NCBI GenBank assembly: GCA_030789695.1
Contig: CM061139.1
Coordinates: 2,185,878 to 2,249,877 of the forward strand
Length of the DNA: 64,000 bases
Direction: 5' to 3'
DNA from: Scilla litardierei
Lineage: Eukaryota > Streptophyta > Magnoliopsida > Asparagales > Asparagaceae
Shown here: positions 52,389 through 63,694 of the stretch, piece after piece
Layout of the letters: the number at the start of each line of letters is the position of its first letter
Position numbering within the stretch: the first letter of the stretch is position 1
The notes under the pieces: model-generated
Databases searched by the model: none
The model's input: the letters and a program-made list of their open reading frames with translations, nothing else
What the model was told of the DNA's origin: nothing
Made by a program: the position numbers and the translations under genes

Positions 52389-55127
52389 TCAAGTTGGATC
52401 CGGAGGGTTGGAAGAAGAGTTGTCGCTCGTGGGGGGTCCGACCGGAGAGAATTCTGGGTCTCCTACTGCGTAGTGTTTCAGACGCTGCCCGTTTACTTTA
52501 AACGGCTCATCCCTTCCCATTATCTCGATAGCCCCGTGCGGGAAAACCTTGGTGACGCGGAACGGTCCCGACCATCTTGACTTGAGTTTCCCAGGAAAGA
52601 GCTTCAGCCGTGAGTTGAACAGGAGAACTAAGTCCCCTTCTTTGAATTCCCTCCTTAAGATTCGCTTATCGTGCCACCGCTTCAGTTTCTCCTTGTAGAT
52701 CTTGGCGTTCTCATAGGCATTGAGCCGGATTTCGTCGAGTTCGTTGAGTTGTAGCTGCCGGTGCACTCCCACCTTCTTGGTGTCGAAATTCAGATTCTTA
52801 ACCGCCCAATATGCCTTATGTTCCAATTCCACAGGAAGATGGCAAGCTTTCCCATAGACGAGCCGGTAGGGAGTTGTGCCGATGGGAGTTTTAAATGCCG
52901 TCCTGTAGGCCCAAAGCGCGTCAGGGAGCTTTGATGACCAGTCCTTCCTGGAGTTGGCCACAGTCTTTTCTAGTATGCTTTTAATCTCCCGGTTAGAGAC
53001 TTCCGCCTGACCGCTGGTCTGCGGGTGGTAGGCACGCCCCACCCGGTGTTGCACCCCGTATTTTCTTAAGAGGGCCTCAAATTTCTTTTCTATAAAGTGG
53101 CTTCCCCCGTCACTGATCAGGACACGAGGCACACCGAACCGCGGGAAGATGTTGCTTTTAAAGAACTTGGCCACCACTTTAGAGTCATTGGTCGGACTGG
53201 CCACCGCTTTAACCCATTTCGACACGTAGTCTATGGCCACCAAGATGTACTGGTTCTCCGAGGAAGAAGGGAACGGCCCCATGAAGTCCACTCCCCACAC
53301 GTCGAAGATTTCTATCTCTAGGATGTAGTGTTGAGGCATCTCATTTCTTTTGGAGATATTCCCGGCTCTTTGGCATTTATCGCAGGCTTGCACATAAACA
53401 TGTGTGTCCTTGAAGAGCGTAGGCCAGTAAAATCCGCTTTGGAGGATTTTTACGGTGGTCTTGTAGGTGCTCGCGTGCCCTCCACATTGCTGTCCGTGGC
53501 AGTGGGAAATGATGGAAGTCGCTTCAGTTTCAGGGATGCATCTTCGTATCACCCCATCATTGCAGGTTTTGTGTAGGTGGGGGTCATCCCAATAGAATTT
53601 GCGGACCTCATGGAAAAATTTCTTCTTCTGCTGAAAGCTCACATTGTGGGGAACGATGGCACACGCCAGATAATTAGCGATGTCGGCGTACCAGGGGGTC
53701 CAGGAGGAAGATACAGAGAAGAGGTGCTTGTCAGGGAGTGAATCATCAATTGGTGTAGCATTCAAATCGAGAGTGGGCATCCGGGACAGGTGATCGGCAA
53801 TGACATTCTCCGCCCCCTTTTTGTCTCTGATTTCCAGGTCAAACTCCTGGAGGAGGAGGATCCATCTGATGAGTCGTGACTTGGCTTCCTTCTTATTCAA
53901 TAGATATTTGAGGGCCGCGTGATCCGTGTGTACGATCACCTTGGCGCCAACAAGATATTGTCGGAACTTATCCATGGCGTAGATTACCGCGAGCAATTTC
54001 TTTTCCGTTGTAGTATAATTTCTTTGGGCGGCATCAAGGGTTTTGCTCGTATAATATATGACATGAAGGTTTTTATCTTTCCTCTGCCCTAGGACGGCAC
54101 CAACCGCATAATCACTAGCGTCACACATCAGCTCAAAGGGGAGTTCCTAGTCTGGTGGTTGTATTATGGGTGCGGAAATCAAGGCTAGCTTCAAAATGCG
54201 GAAGGCCTCCACACACTCCTCGCCGAAGACGAAAGGTGCGTCCTTCACGAGGAGTTGGGTCAGAGGCCTGGAAATCTTCGAGAAGTCTTTGATAAAGCGG
54301 CGATAAAATCCCGCATGTCCTAAGAAACCACGGACTCCTCGAAGATTGTGCGGTGGTGGAAGCTTTTCAATCACTTCGATTTTAGCCTTATCAACTTCGA
54401 TTCCCCTCGAAGAGATGATGTGTCCCAGCACAACTCCCTCTTGGACCATGAAGTGACACTTCTCCCAGTTTAGGACTAGTCCCTTTTCCTGACATCTCTC
54501 CAGGACCTTAGTGAGATTACTGAGGCACGAGTCAAATTCAGTTCCGTAGACTGAGAAGTCGTCCATGAAAACTTCCATGATGTCTTGGGAGTAGTCGGAG
54601 AAGACAGCGGACATGAGTCTCTGGAACGTAGCAGGGGCGTTACAAAGCCCGAACGGCATTCTTCTGTAGGCGTACGTCCCGAACGGGCAGGTGAAAGTCG
54701 TTTTCTCCTGGTCATCATTATGAATAGGGATTTGAAGAAATCCAGAATACCCGTCCATAAAACAGAAATAATTATGCTTCGCCAGCCTCTCGAGCATCTG
54801 GTCAATAAAGGGGAGGGGGTAATGATCCTTCCTTGTAGCCTTGTTCAGCTTCCTATAGTCAATGCACATCCTGTACCCTGTAACGGTCCTCGTTGGTATA
54901 AGCTCGTTCTTTTCATTGCGAACCACCGTCATTCCTCCCTTCTTGGGTACAACGTGTACCGGGCTAACCCAGCGACTATCGGAGATATGGTATATAATAC
55001 CGGCATGTAGAAGCCTTACACTCTCTTTCTTCACAACTTTCATCATTACGGGATTCAACCTCCGCTGCGGCTCAATCGAGGAGGCTTGCTCATCTTCAAG
55101 AAGAATTCTATGTGAGCAGAGGCCCAA
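52389..55127 (-). pseudogene. AthD reverse transcriptase, RNase H, integrase
   Basis: Minus-strand Pol. RT (55127-54147) has VSPVHVVPKKGG, MPFGLCNAPATF and the catalytic FMDD. A TAG at 54149-54147 interrupts the frame after APIIQPPD, at a site that normally has tryptophan, six codons before the ATG of the next ORF. RNase H ([16 protein letters not shown]) and integrase (54128-52389) follow in the same frame: zinc-binding HCHG...CDKC, DDE residues in [17 protein letters not shown] and [10 protein letters not shown], and a C-terminal SH3-like end to 52389. The RT frame is also shifted relative to the linker ORF upstream. The enzyme set is otherwise complete but not expressible as one protein. 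Confidence 0.92.
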
Positions 55128-55918
55128 GCTAACCCTTTTAAATCCTCAATTGCATATCCGAAAACTCCTTTAAACCTTTTTAGAACTCCAAGAAGTTTGG
55201 TCATTTGGTCCTCAGGTAGTGAAGAGTTAATTATAACCGGAAGGGTCGACCCTGCTCCCAAATATTCATACTTAAGTCCCGGCGGTAATTCTTTCATCTC
55301 TACTTCTTGGGGCCCTGACGCATACTTTTCGAGCTGAGCATCCTCAAGGGAACAGATTTCTTCGTGGATTTCACTGAAGCCAGAATCCGGAATCTCCACC
55401 TCGGCCGTGGCTCCTAGCGGTGAAATTTCGCAGGGTACAGTGGGGACGGTCGAGAGATGCACCGGGTCTCTTCCGAGCTCACCATAATTATCCGGGAAGA
55501 AAGCTTGTAGGTGAAAACAGGTTTCAGTCATCGATGATTCTCCACAACCGTTTCCAGCTTCTCCATCGTTCAAAGACCGGGGACACTCAATAGAAGTCTG
55601 CAAGGGGTAGATTGGTTCCTGTTCAGCGTCGCCTCCAAATCTGGTCGGGTGGTTCTCCTGACACAACTCTGCGGCTGACTCTTCTTCACTACATTCGAGA
55701 CCATGGTTGTCGATACACGCCATTTCTCCGTGGGGAGAGAGAGCTGCCATGGCAAGGTACTCCTGCGCATCTCGATATCTTTGGCATTCCACAGCGGCAG
55801 TCAGGAGGGATAGTATATTTGAAGTATTCAGTGATTCTGCTAAGCTCTGCGCCAAGCAGTGGATATGGTGAGAGTGATCCCAGATGTCTCCTGAAACTGC
55901 GTGCAGCATCTTCTTCAC
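55055..55918 (-). pseudogene. AthD pre-RT linker ORF
   Basis: A 287-residue ORF. Its last 80 residues (PPGLKYEYLGAGSTLPVIIN, then LLGVLKRFKGVFGYAIEDLKGL) are the conserved stretch just before RT in Athila Pol. A frameshift near 55125 separates it from RT. The first 200 residues are acidic and match no domain I recognise. The protease DTG/DSG motif is not visible. Gag and protease were probably lost by deletion here. Confidence 0.65.
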
Positions 55919-56009
55919 TTCGCTTCTCGGCGGCCAAACGCCTAAGGGTGGCGTTAATCTCTGGATCGAGGGGAATCAAGTCGTCAAGACTCCTTGAACT
56001 TCTACGCAT
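55689..56009 (-). pseudogene. AthD gag N-terminal remnant
   Basis: The minus-strand ATG at 56009 gives MRRSSRSLDDLIPLDPEINA, like the start of Athila Gag (basic start then a DPEI motif), but similarity ends within about 50 residues and the frame closes at 55689. No capsid domain or zinc knuckle follows. Confidence 0.6.
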
Positions 56010-56180
56010 GAAAAACAACAAACACCCGTGAAGCGACAAGTGGGAAAGAAACATATAAAATAAGAAATAAAAATAAGAAAAACAAATAAGAAAAAGAAAA
56101 AAGAGAATGTGAAAATTATCGCGAGGTAGGGATGTGAGCTAGACACGAGGGTTCAAGAGATCCTAAAATATCAAGCACGT

Positions 56181-56202
56181 TGCCTCCCCGGCAACGGCGC
56201 CA
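56181..56202 (-). other. AthD primer binding site
   Basis: Minus-strand TGGCGCCGTTGCCGGGGAGG, six bases after the 5' LTR. This is the primer site usual in Athila and related elements (tRNA-Asp type). Confidence 0.9.
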
Positions 56203-56208
56203 TAAACT

Positions 56209-57766
56209 TGACCGGCGCCCCGCTTGCGTCGCGGCGGCGCGGTGTCGTTTACCGCAAGTTTCACGGTTAGTGTAGGGTGCGGGAATATCGAACTCAGGGA
56301 GGCGAGGTTGTGCTTGGGTCAGGTAGGACCAAAATCACCCCGAGGGGCAAGCTAGCCCGAATCGGTAGATGGTTGTCACGAAAGGAAATAAAAGGGTATG
56401 AACAAAAAGAAAGTAAACCCGGGACTTTGGTTTCCAAACTGACGAGAGACTCTCGCCGATACGGCCTACAGGTATGGATAGCGATCGGGATTAGGGTCTA
56501 ATGGTGAGACGTTGCCTCTGAAAGTGGTACCGGCGTCCCATGGGCCCGATATTCCGGTCGATGCCCAGGATGATACACCGGACTTCCCGGATTCGATCAG
56601 TGGGCACTCCCGTGTCCATTAACACTGATCGATCCCGGGAGCACTAAGCCCGCAACGATATCTCCCGACGTCTCATCCTGCCGCTCCCGCGTGCTAGGAT
56701 TCGGCGTCTACGCTAAAGGCGTGAGCTATGGCTAGGGAGTCAACCGCCAAGTTTATTCCCCCTTGGCCCAACGGTCAAAGGCGGTCTTTTTCCCGCCGAT
56801 GACAATGAAACACTCCGCGTAACCGTTAGATTCCTACTCCCTATCGATTTCCTAACCCTACGGACGCATCGGGAAGAGCCCCCGAAGGGGTTTCCACCAA
56901 AATCCCAGATTTGGGAACTACTCACAAAAATTCATGAAAAAGCAATCTAAATGAAATTTAACCGTTGAAATCATAATCGGACAATTGCAATGCGGAAGTA
57001 AAGGAGTAATAAAGACAATACTAAAATTTTAGAAAGATCTGAATACTTACAAAAGAGTAACAATTACAGCCGTCACAAGGAAATAAAACAGTAGAAAAAC
57101 AGCAACTCCCGTTTCTGGAACCCTAGGGGCTCTATATATAGGCCGTCGCATCAACCGATCGGTTGACAAGTCAACCGATCGGTTGATTCGTTACAAATAA
57201 TATCAGAAAACGGCGAGTTTTCACCCGATCACATGAACCGATCGGGTGAGTTCTTGAGCGACCGGTTGGATCTTGGAGCGGTCGGGTGAATCGGCCGGTT
57301 GAATCGTCCGTGTCTTCAGATCATCTTCTTCAGCTACAGATGAACCGATCGGGTGAGAGTCACCCGATCGGTTGGAATTCTGCTCGAGAAAACAGAGAAC
57401 AGCCGCCCGCAGAACCGGTCTGTGAACCGGTCGGGTGACTTCTTTGTGAGCTGCGGTAGCGACCGGTTGGTGCACGCGTGCATCACCCGATCGGTTGGAG
57501 ATGACCAACCGACCGGGTGAGGGGCTGAAAGATGAATACTTCGCCGTTTGACCCCCTGGATCACGCGTGACTTCTCCCGTTGCTCCGGGGACTTGGGATA
57601 TCATCATTAAACGTCCCCTACATGGTCAATCCCCTGCAATCATGGACAAACAAAGAAAAGTGAAAGAAAACGGGAAATCATACGAAAACGAATAAGAGAC
57701 GGCGGAAAAACACGGAGAAACACAAAAGAAAACGTGCGTGAATATATGAAATATAGACGCACGTCA
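56209..57766 (-). repeat. AthD 5' LTR
   Basis: Same length as the 3' LTR with about 15 substitutions. Array at 57151-57520 and TATA box at about 57133-57140 (minus strand). Confidence 0.93.
57151..57520. repeat. CCGATCGG palindrome array (5' LTR)
   Basis: Copy of 47921-48290 with near-identical motif order. Confidence 0.9.
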
Positions 57767-57935
57767 GTCACCTTAGTCTTAAGTATCTCTTTTTTCACTG
57801 ACTTTTGGCTTCAAACGCAGCGCAAATAAGCCCATCGAGAAGCACACCATTCTTCTCCAACAAGGCACCTCACTTCAAGCCAAATGATGTGGCCCACGAG
57901 ATCACACCAGGCTTAAGAGCCATGTGCATACGAGT

Positions 57936-58653
57936 TGTTGACGGGTAAATCCGTTATACAGTAGAGTGGTGCTCACGAGAACGCCTCCGTGGTGCTTCAT
58001 CGACAGAGGAGTGAAATCCGAAGAAGGCTGATCCCGGGTCAAGATATCTAAGTCTGAGCTATTGGATGAAGCTCGACCTAACTCCGAGCTGTCTTTGCCT
58101 ATCTGCAACACAGACAAATCCGGGGGGTGTCAGATATAGGTTCTGACCCACATCCCATCCGATTCTTAAGTAAGAAAGAGACTCAAAGGAAGCTCGGGTC
58201 AGATAGGTCCGACCTAAAGGGAGGTCATCCGATCACTGTCGCACCGAGCTATGGATGAAGAAATATAAAGTGGAAGTGGAAGAGTAAGCTGTCAGATTAC
58301 ATTAGTGTTTTGTATCTCTGGAGCTTGAATCCTTCTTTCATCGTTGTTCTCCTTATTTATAGATTAAGATTCCTCCTTCATGACATTAATGGATAATGGC
58401 TTTGCCTTTATGGCGGCACGATTGTCCCTTAAAATGGGGGTAACGGCTATCCATTAACTTCGCCATTATTAACCAATCCCTTGATACTAGCGGGGCCCAA
58501 CGAATAGATGAGCTGCCGCGTTGACTGGGTAAGCAGCTTGCTTTCCACGGAGAGCTCTTGGGCTTTTGGGCCAAAGCTCTGCACTCCATATGGGCTTCTC
58601 CCCTCGGACGAAACGTTTCTCTTTGCTTCATGCGCCGGCGCAATGTAGTAACA
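57936..58653 (-). repeat. TatT2 3' LTR (diverged)
   Basis: 718 bp related to the TatT LTR: shared CTCGACCTAACTC, CTGACCCA, ACCTAAAGGGAG and GAAGAAATATAA, and a minus-strand TATAAATA at about 58354-58362, some 295 bp from its start as in TatT. No primer site lies on its left and internal sequence lies on its right, so it is a 3' LTR of a minus-strand element. No target duplication was found. Confidence 0.6.
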
Positions 58654-59101
58654 ATGGCCCATATCGCTCGAGGTCAGACGTGGCAACGGTTGAGGTCGAG
58701 TGATGTGATATCTCATTAAATTGGCACAATGGTCGAAGCGGGAGTATTTGATTTTAACCGCCAAATTCTCATTCCTTTGATTCGGACATTGCATCAGTAT
58801 GCCGATCGGGGTGTCAGTGCCCTTGGATGTTGACACGTGATCTGATTTGAATGGTTGAGCTTGGTCAGGAAATAAGGTCTCTGATATAAGCAGAGAGAAG
58901 GAAAAGAGACATCAATAATTTCTATTTTCGCCCCTGAGAAGCTTCGCCTTTGCCTTGGCCTTCCTCGCTCTTCGTCAGTTCCTGATATGGTTGTCCTTCT
59001 TCCTTGCTTGTATTTCCCTTAGTTTCTTCCTTTTAGCTTCCAATATTGAGAATCAGGGAGGCATCTCAGCTTGAGGCTCAAGTGATCATTGATCCCCCAA
59101 A
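58654..59101 (-). other. TatT2 internal 3' region
   Basis: Non-coding. On the plus strand a GATATAAGC box near 58876 and a pyrimidine-rich leader precede the antisense ORF relic, compatible with an antisense transcript. Confidence 0.45.
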
Positions 59102-59676
59102 ATGGCACAGTCATTGGCAACGGCAAGGGATTACTTATGGAGCCTAAGATTCCTATCTTACGAGCTAGAAAATCGCCCCAGGTCCCCCAAGAAGTCTTGG
59201 ATTAAATCCTCAAGATCTCTTTTTCTTTGGCTGATAAGATCCAAACAGATTTTATCTCTCCTCATTATGGATACCAGATCCCGAGGTGAACGAGAGAATC
59301 TGTTTTCCCAAAAGGTGAAAGGTCGATGTGTATGTAAAAGCTTTCCAATTTGGCATTCTCTTTCCTCTTCACTCTTTCATCCTTGAGGGCCTGTATTTTC
59401 TAGAATTTTCTCTTTGTCAGCTCACACCCCATGCTATCTTTTCTGTGGTCGGTTTCATCAAGCTGTGCTTGCTAAATGAGATAAAGCCGACCCTTTCACT
59501 ATTTAGCTTCTTTTTCCAAATGAAGACTGACCCTCAAGGTGTATGGCCTCATATCATTGTTTGAAGGAACATAAACCTTATTTTGGATCTTCCTAATTCC
59601 ATTTGTAACTAGGGAGATACCTTTGTGTTTGTTACCTTCCCGATTGCGGCTACATTCTTCACCCACTGGGGGTACC
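59102..59676 (+). pseudogene. Antisense Tat ORF relic (gypsy-type transposon domain)
   Basis: Plus-strand frames, switching by indels, give LADKIQTDFISPHYGYQIP (about 59236) and then FQFGILFPLHSFILEGLYFL, TPHAIFSVVGFIKL and SLFSFFFQMKTD (59341-59530). This is the pattern of the plant putative gypsy-type transposon domain (Pfam Transposase_28 type). Tat-lineage elements are known to carry extra ORFs, some antisense and close to the 3' LTR, which matches this place and strand relative to the TatT2 LTR. It is cut at 59677 by SireS. Function of the family is unknown. Confidence 0.6.
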
Positions 59677-60100
59677 TGTTGAATATTGGACTCCCCGGAT
59701 TTGGTTTTGATGATGAGCAAACATAAATAATTCATGAACTAACAATTTGTGAGCGCAGTATTGGAGATCGTCGCAAAATTCACGAGAACAATCAAAGCGA
59801 CATCTCAAGACTTCTCAAAGATCGTATTCATTGCCTAAAGCTTCGTTGAAGCTCTTGGACCGTTTTGGAAGTCATAAAGAATTAATCGAAGCTCTCGAAG
59901 ACCATTCATTAAGGTTTTATTTATAGTCTTTTAGCTTCGATCTATAGAATGTTAAGCCTTGAGTATATCTTACGATTCTATCTTCATAACGCTCATATCG
60001 TAGCTCTAGGATCTTAGTACAAGTCCACTCTAATTTCCTCGAAGCGTCGCGCTTCGATTCGGACTTGTTTGTGCATATTAGTTGGTACAAGAAGAAGTAC

Positions 60101-60617
60101 TGACCGACTAGTTGGTGATCTAGTCGGTCAGCAGAGCTTCTTGGACCGACTAGTTTGTGTTCATCTTTTCTTGTTCAGTACTGTTTACAGTTAGTCGGTC
60201 TACGTTGACTCACCGACCGACTAGTTTGTGAACTAGTCGGTCAGTGATGCTTCTTTGACCGACTAGTTGAGATTTACTGTTCATGCCAAAATTCTCCTAA
60301 GCTACTGTTTACCGTTAGTCGGTCTAAGAACATTTTGTGACCGACTAGTTGACAATCTAGTCGGTCAACTTTTGTTCTTGGACCGACTAAGTCATTTTGT
60401 ATTCAGCCTATTTGTTTTTGCCTCTTAGTCGGTCTACGTTCATGGACTGACCGATTAGTTGTGAAACTAGCCGGTCAGAATGTCTTCTTGGACCGACTAG
60501 ATTTCTAGGTCTGAATTTCTATCTCTTCTCAGTTCTTCACTTAGTCGGTCCATGTTGTTTGACTGACCAACTAGTTGATGAACTAGTCGGTCAGTGGTTG
60601 TTCTTTGACCGATTAGT
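60101..60617. repeat. GACCGAC/GTCGGTC array in SireS LTR
   Basis: Five or so units with the same order as in Gy2: TACTGTTTAC, TTAGTCGGTCTA, GACCGACTAGTT, CTAGTCGGTCA, TTCTTGGACCGACTA. It ends about 55 bp before the TATA box. Confidence 0.9.
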
Positions 60618-60670
60618 TGCCTCAGATTTCTATCCGTTGGAAATTGACCTAACTTGTTTTTATGGGACCC

Positions 60671-60678
60671 TATAAATA
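60671..60678 (+). promoter_or_regulatory. TATA box, SireS LTR
   Basis: TATAAATA in GACCCTATAAATACG, downstream of the palindrome array. Confidence 0.8.
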
Positions 60679-61429
60679 CGAACCTAGGTCATTTCTCTCT
60701 AGGTTAGAGCTGCCATTAAGAGATTCATTGAGATAGAAAGAGATAGCCATTCTCACTCATTTCCAAAGCTCTCTTCCTCACAAGAAATCAATTCTCTCAC
60801 TTTCTAGATCTAGAATCCATCTTGAGAGAAGTTTGTTCTTGGTGAGCCCTTCAAGCTCTAGCTTGATTCAAGTCTCCAAATCACTCCTAGGCACCCATTG
60901 CTGGTCATTTCCTTGGTGCTAGGTCTTGGTGACTTCATCTTCCTCAAATCCCTCCTTGCACCTATTTGGTAAGAAAACTCAAGGTATATGATTTTGTGGT
61001 AAGATTGTTTATTTCATTATAAACTTGTTTATATTGCTTGTTGATTCTCTCGGTTGTGAGAGAAGGTTGTGATCCCGGGTTGTGGGATTCACTATTGCCA
61101 TTGCATGTATGATTTGATCTTGTGAAGGTTTTTCACAAGATATCATAGTGGAAATCTTGGGTTAGGGTTTCTAACCTAAGTATCCGGAGGGGATCCGGGT
61201 GGTTGGGACGTAGGATCACCGGGAACAAGTCGGGGAGACTTGGGTGGATCCGAACCCATTAACATCTCTTGTTAGCTTTGTTAATTTTGTTGTTGTCATT
61301 CAATTTAAGCTTCCGCAAATTGATTTGGTAGTTGTTTGCACTATAATTTGGAATTATACTCCTTGTTATTTTTAAAGTACTATTCACCCCCCTCTAGTAC
61401 TTGTGCAGTAGCTTGTAGGGCATTACATT

Positions 61430-61442
61430 TGGTATCAGAGCC
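61430..61442 (+). other. SireS primer binding site
   Basis: TGGTATCAGAGCC, two bases after the LTR, matches tRNA-iMet. Confidence 0.92.
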
Positions 61443-61454
61443 AGATACTTAGCT

Positions 61455-63101
61455 ATGTCTGCCAACGACAACAAGACCGTGCGTCCACCTTCCAACTATG
61501 ACACCTTTAGGAATCATGAAGGAGCGTCTTCGGTGATGGAAGGACATTCCTCTACGAGGCCTCCATTCTTCAACGGTACCAACTACGGGTATTGAAAATG
61601 CCGGATGGAAACCTTCCTCCGGAGTGCATCTCTATGGAGGACCACAATGAAGGAATACATCAAACCCGAAGAAGAAGACTTTGAGAAATGGACAACCGCG
61701 GAGGTCGCCGCGGAGGTAAGCAATGCCAAGGCAATGAACGCCTTGCAATGCGCATTGGAGCCCGAGGACTTCAATAAGATATGCACATGTAAGAGTACAT
61801 ATCAAATTTGGAACTCCCTCCTCATTCTACATGAAGGGACGAGTAGGGTAAGAGACTCTAAAATCGTAGTTGTAAACAAAGATTACAAAATGTTTCATAT
61901 GCAACAGGGCGAGAAGATGAAGGAATATTACGCTCGTTTCGTTGACATAATAAACGAGTTAGATGCCCTCGGCAAATCCTACACCCAAAAGGAGAAGTGC
62001 TCGAAACTTATCGAAGGACTTCCTTCTTCTTGGGAGAAACGTACCTTTGCCATCGAGGAAGGTAATGACATGAATAAGTATACCGTAGTTCAATTGATGG
62101 GTACTTTGATGTCATACGAGGTACGCAAAGATAGCAAGGTGAAGTTACAAGAAAAGATGAAGTCCTATTTGAACCAAGACGTGCCTAAGAAAAAGGCGAT
62201 TGCATTCAAGGCGGCTTCATCCACCTTTACCGATGATGAGGACTCGGAAGAAGAAATGGACATGGAATCCATTGCACTCATGGCAAAGAAGTTCAATCGC
62301 TTCTTCCGAAAGGGTAACTTCAAACAAAAATCTAAATTTACTTCTACTAACGCCTCTCCACCTTTGTGCTTTAAATGCAATAAGCCAGGACACATCAAAG
62401 CGGATTTTCCTCAAAACAAGCAAAAGGAGAAGTGGAAGGCACCGAAGTTCGACAAGTCAAAGAAGTACAAAAAGGGGTACAAAAAGGGACTTGTCGGAGC
62501 AACATTCACCGACTCCGAGGATTCCTCAAGCGGAGAGTCGGACGATGAGAAAGTGGAGCAAGCGCACATGTGCTTCATGGCAAGAGAGGAGCATGATCAA
62601 GGATCTTCCTCCTCCGATGATAGCGACGACGAAGGCGATGAGGTAACTATGGATGATCTTAGGGATGCTAACTCACATTTATGGTCTAAATACACTAAAT
62701 TAGTAAATAGATATACTAAAGTAAAAGATGACCTAGCTAGCATTCAAACCTCGCCTAAGACTATCATCACCAACAACGACACCGTTGTTGAAGAGTTAAG
62801 AAATGAGATTGTTAATCTCAAATCTAAACTTGAACATGTTAGCATTGAGGATCCGGAAGAACATAAGATAGAGGACTTAACTTCTCAAAACTCGACTTTG
62901 AGTATTGAGAATGAAAGTCTTAAATCTCGTGTTTATGTGCTCACATCGCAAGTATCCACTTTAGATACTTCTTTGCGTTCTCTCACCGAGAAATATGAGA
63001 ACACATTAGGCCGAGTCAATGAATTCAATAAGGGTAATGGCCATTTGGATAATATCCTAAGTGTCTTACTCCCGGCCAAACACCATGTTGGTTTGGGGTA
63101 A
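61455..63101 (+). pseudogene. gag: SireS Gag
   Basis: Starts MSANDNKTVRPPSNYDTF at 61455, 12 bases after the primer site. A TGA at 61593-61595 replaces the expected tryptophan in the start of the UBN2 domain; the same frame continues openly from 61605 to TAA at 63099. After the UBN2 region (about 61605-62130) come an acidic stretch, a zinc knuckle CFKCNKPGHIKADF (62369-62410) with Phe in place of the last Cys, Lys-rich and Ser/Asp-rich stretches, and a coiled coil (about 62640-63040) ending NGHLDNILSV...HHVGLG. The order is that of Sirevirus Gag. Confidence 0.85.
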
Positions 63102-63104
63102 ACT

Positions 63105-63694
63105 TTGGGAAACTCATCCAAGTCGGTCACTACTTTTTTAGGCCAACTTCCGATGCCTCAACGAGTGGTAGCAAACACTCTATTGGTAGTTCTTCTACCA
63201 ATGGTGCTTCCACCTCGTCCACACCCTCTTTCGGAAAGAAACCCACTATGGGTGGACCTCCAAAGAAGGGCCATGCTTATATGTACACAAATACCATGCC
63301 ACGTAGGAACACACGTCCTACTCCACCGGCTCACACATATGATGATTTTTATGCAACACATTCTCGGGCACGTGCACACCATGTGAGACACCCTCACGCA
63401 CATGTTCTCACACATGCATATGTTTACCCACCTCATCATATGAATAATTCTCGTCGTGCACCATTCCATCATGTTCCTTATGCCTATCCACAACATGCAT
63501 CACGTAGAAATCAACGTCGCATGCATGCACCCAATAGGATGAGGGCTCCCAAGATTTTCACTATTTGGAGCCCAAAGGACACAAGCATGGATGAAAAACA
63601 AGTGTATATGAATGCTTATTTTTCGAATGTTGTGCATAGTAGAAATTATGTGGGGAAGTCTAAGTCCAATTGGACTTGGCTTCCAAAGGTCTAA
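63105..63694 (+). pseudogene. SireS Gag C-terminal region
   Basis: The first residues after the stop (TLGNSSKSVTTFL) stay in the gag frame. After a frameshift at a T run near 63135 the sequence continues in another frame with SDASTSGSKHSIGSSSTNG, GGPPKKGHAYMYTN and a His/Arg/Pro-rich part, ending at 63694 (WTWLPKV). This low-complexity part precedes protease in Sireviruses. Confidence 0.7.

Larger units (their letters stand above)
46979..57766 (-). mobile_element. AthD: Athila-type gypsy element
   Basis: 10,788 bp with two 1,558-bp LTRs (46979-48536, 56209-57766) and exact target duplication GTCAC (46974-46978, 57767-57771). Minus-strand order is LTR, primer site, gag remnant, RT, RNase H, integrase, array with TATA, env-position ORF, PPT, LTR. 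The primer site TGGCGCCGTTGCCGGGGA and an extra ORF after integrase are Athila features. About 15 base differences between LTRs by eye (roughly 1 percent) make it older than Gy2. Only about 1.1 kb lies between primer site and RT, too little for gag plus protease. Confidence 0.92.
59677..61427 (+). repeat. SireS 5' LTR
   Basis: 1,751 bp, TGTTGAATATTGG...GGGCATTACA. It contains the GTCGGTC array, TATA box TATAAATA at 60671-60678, and a GTAAGAAAA splice-donor-like site at 60969 in the leader. Confidence 0.78.

Noticed and set aside
57936..58653. TatT2 LTR as a solo LTR
   Set aside because: Flanks CGAGT and ATGGC do not match, and Tat-type internal sequence follows on the right.
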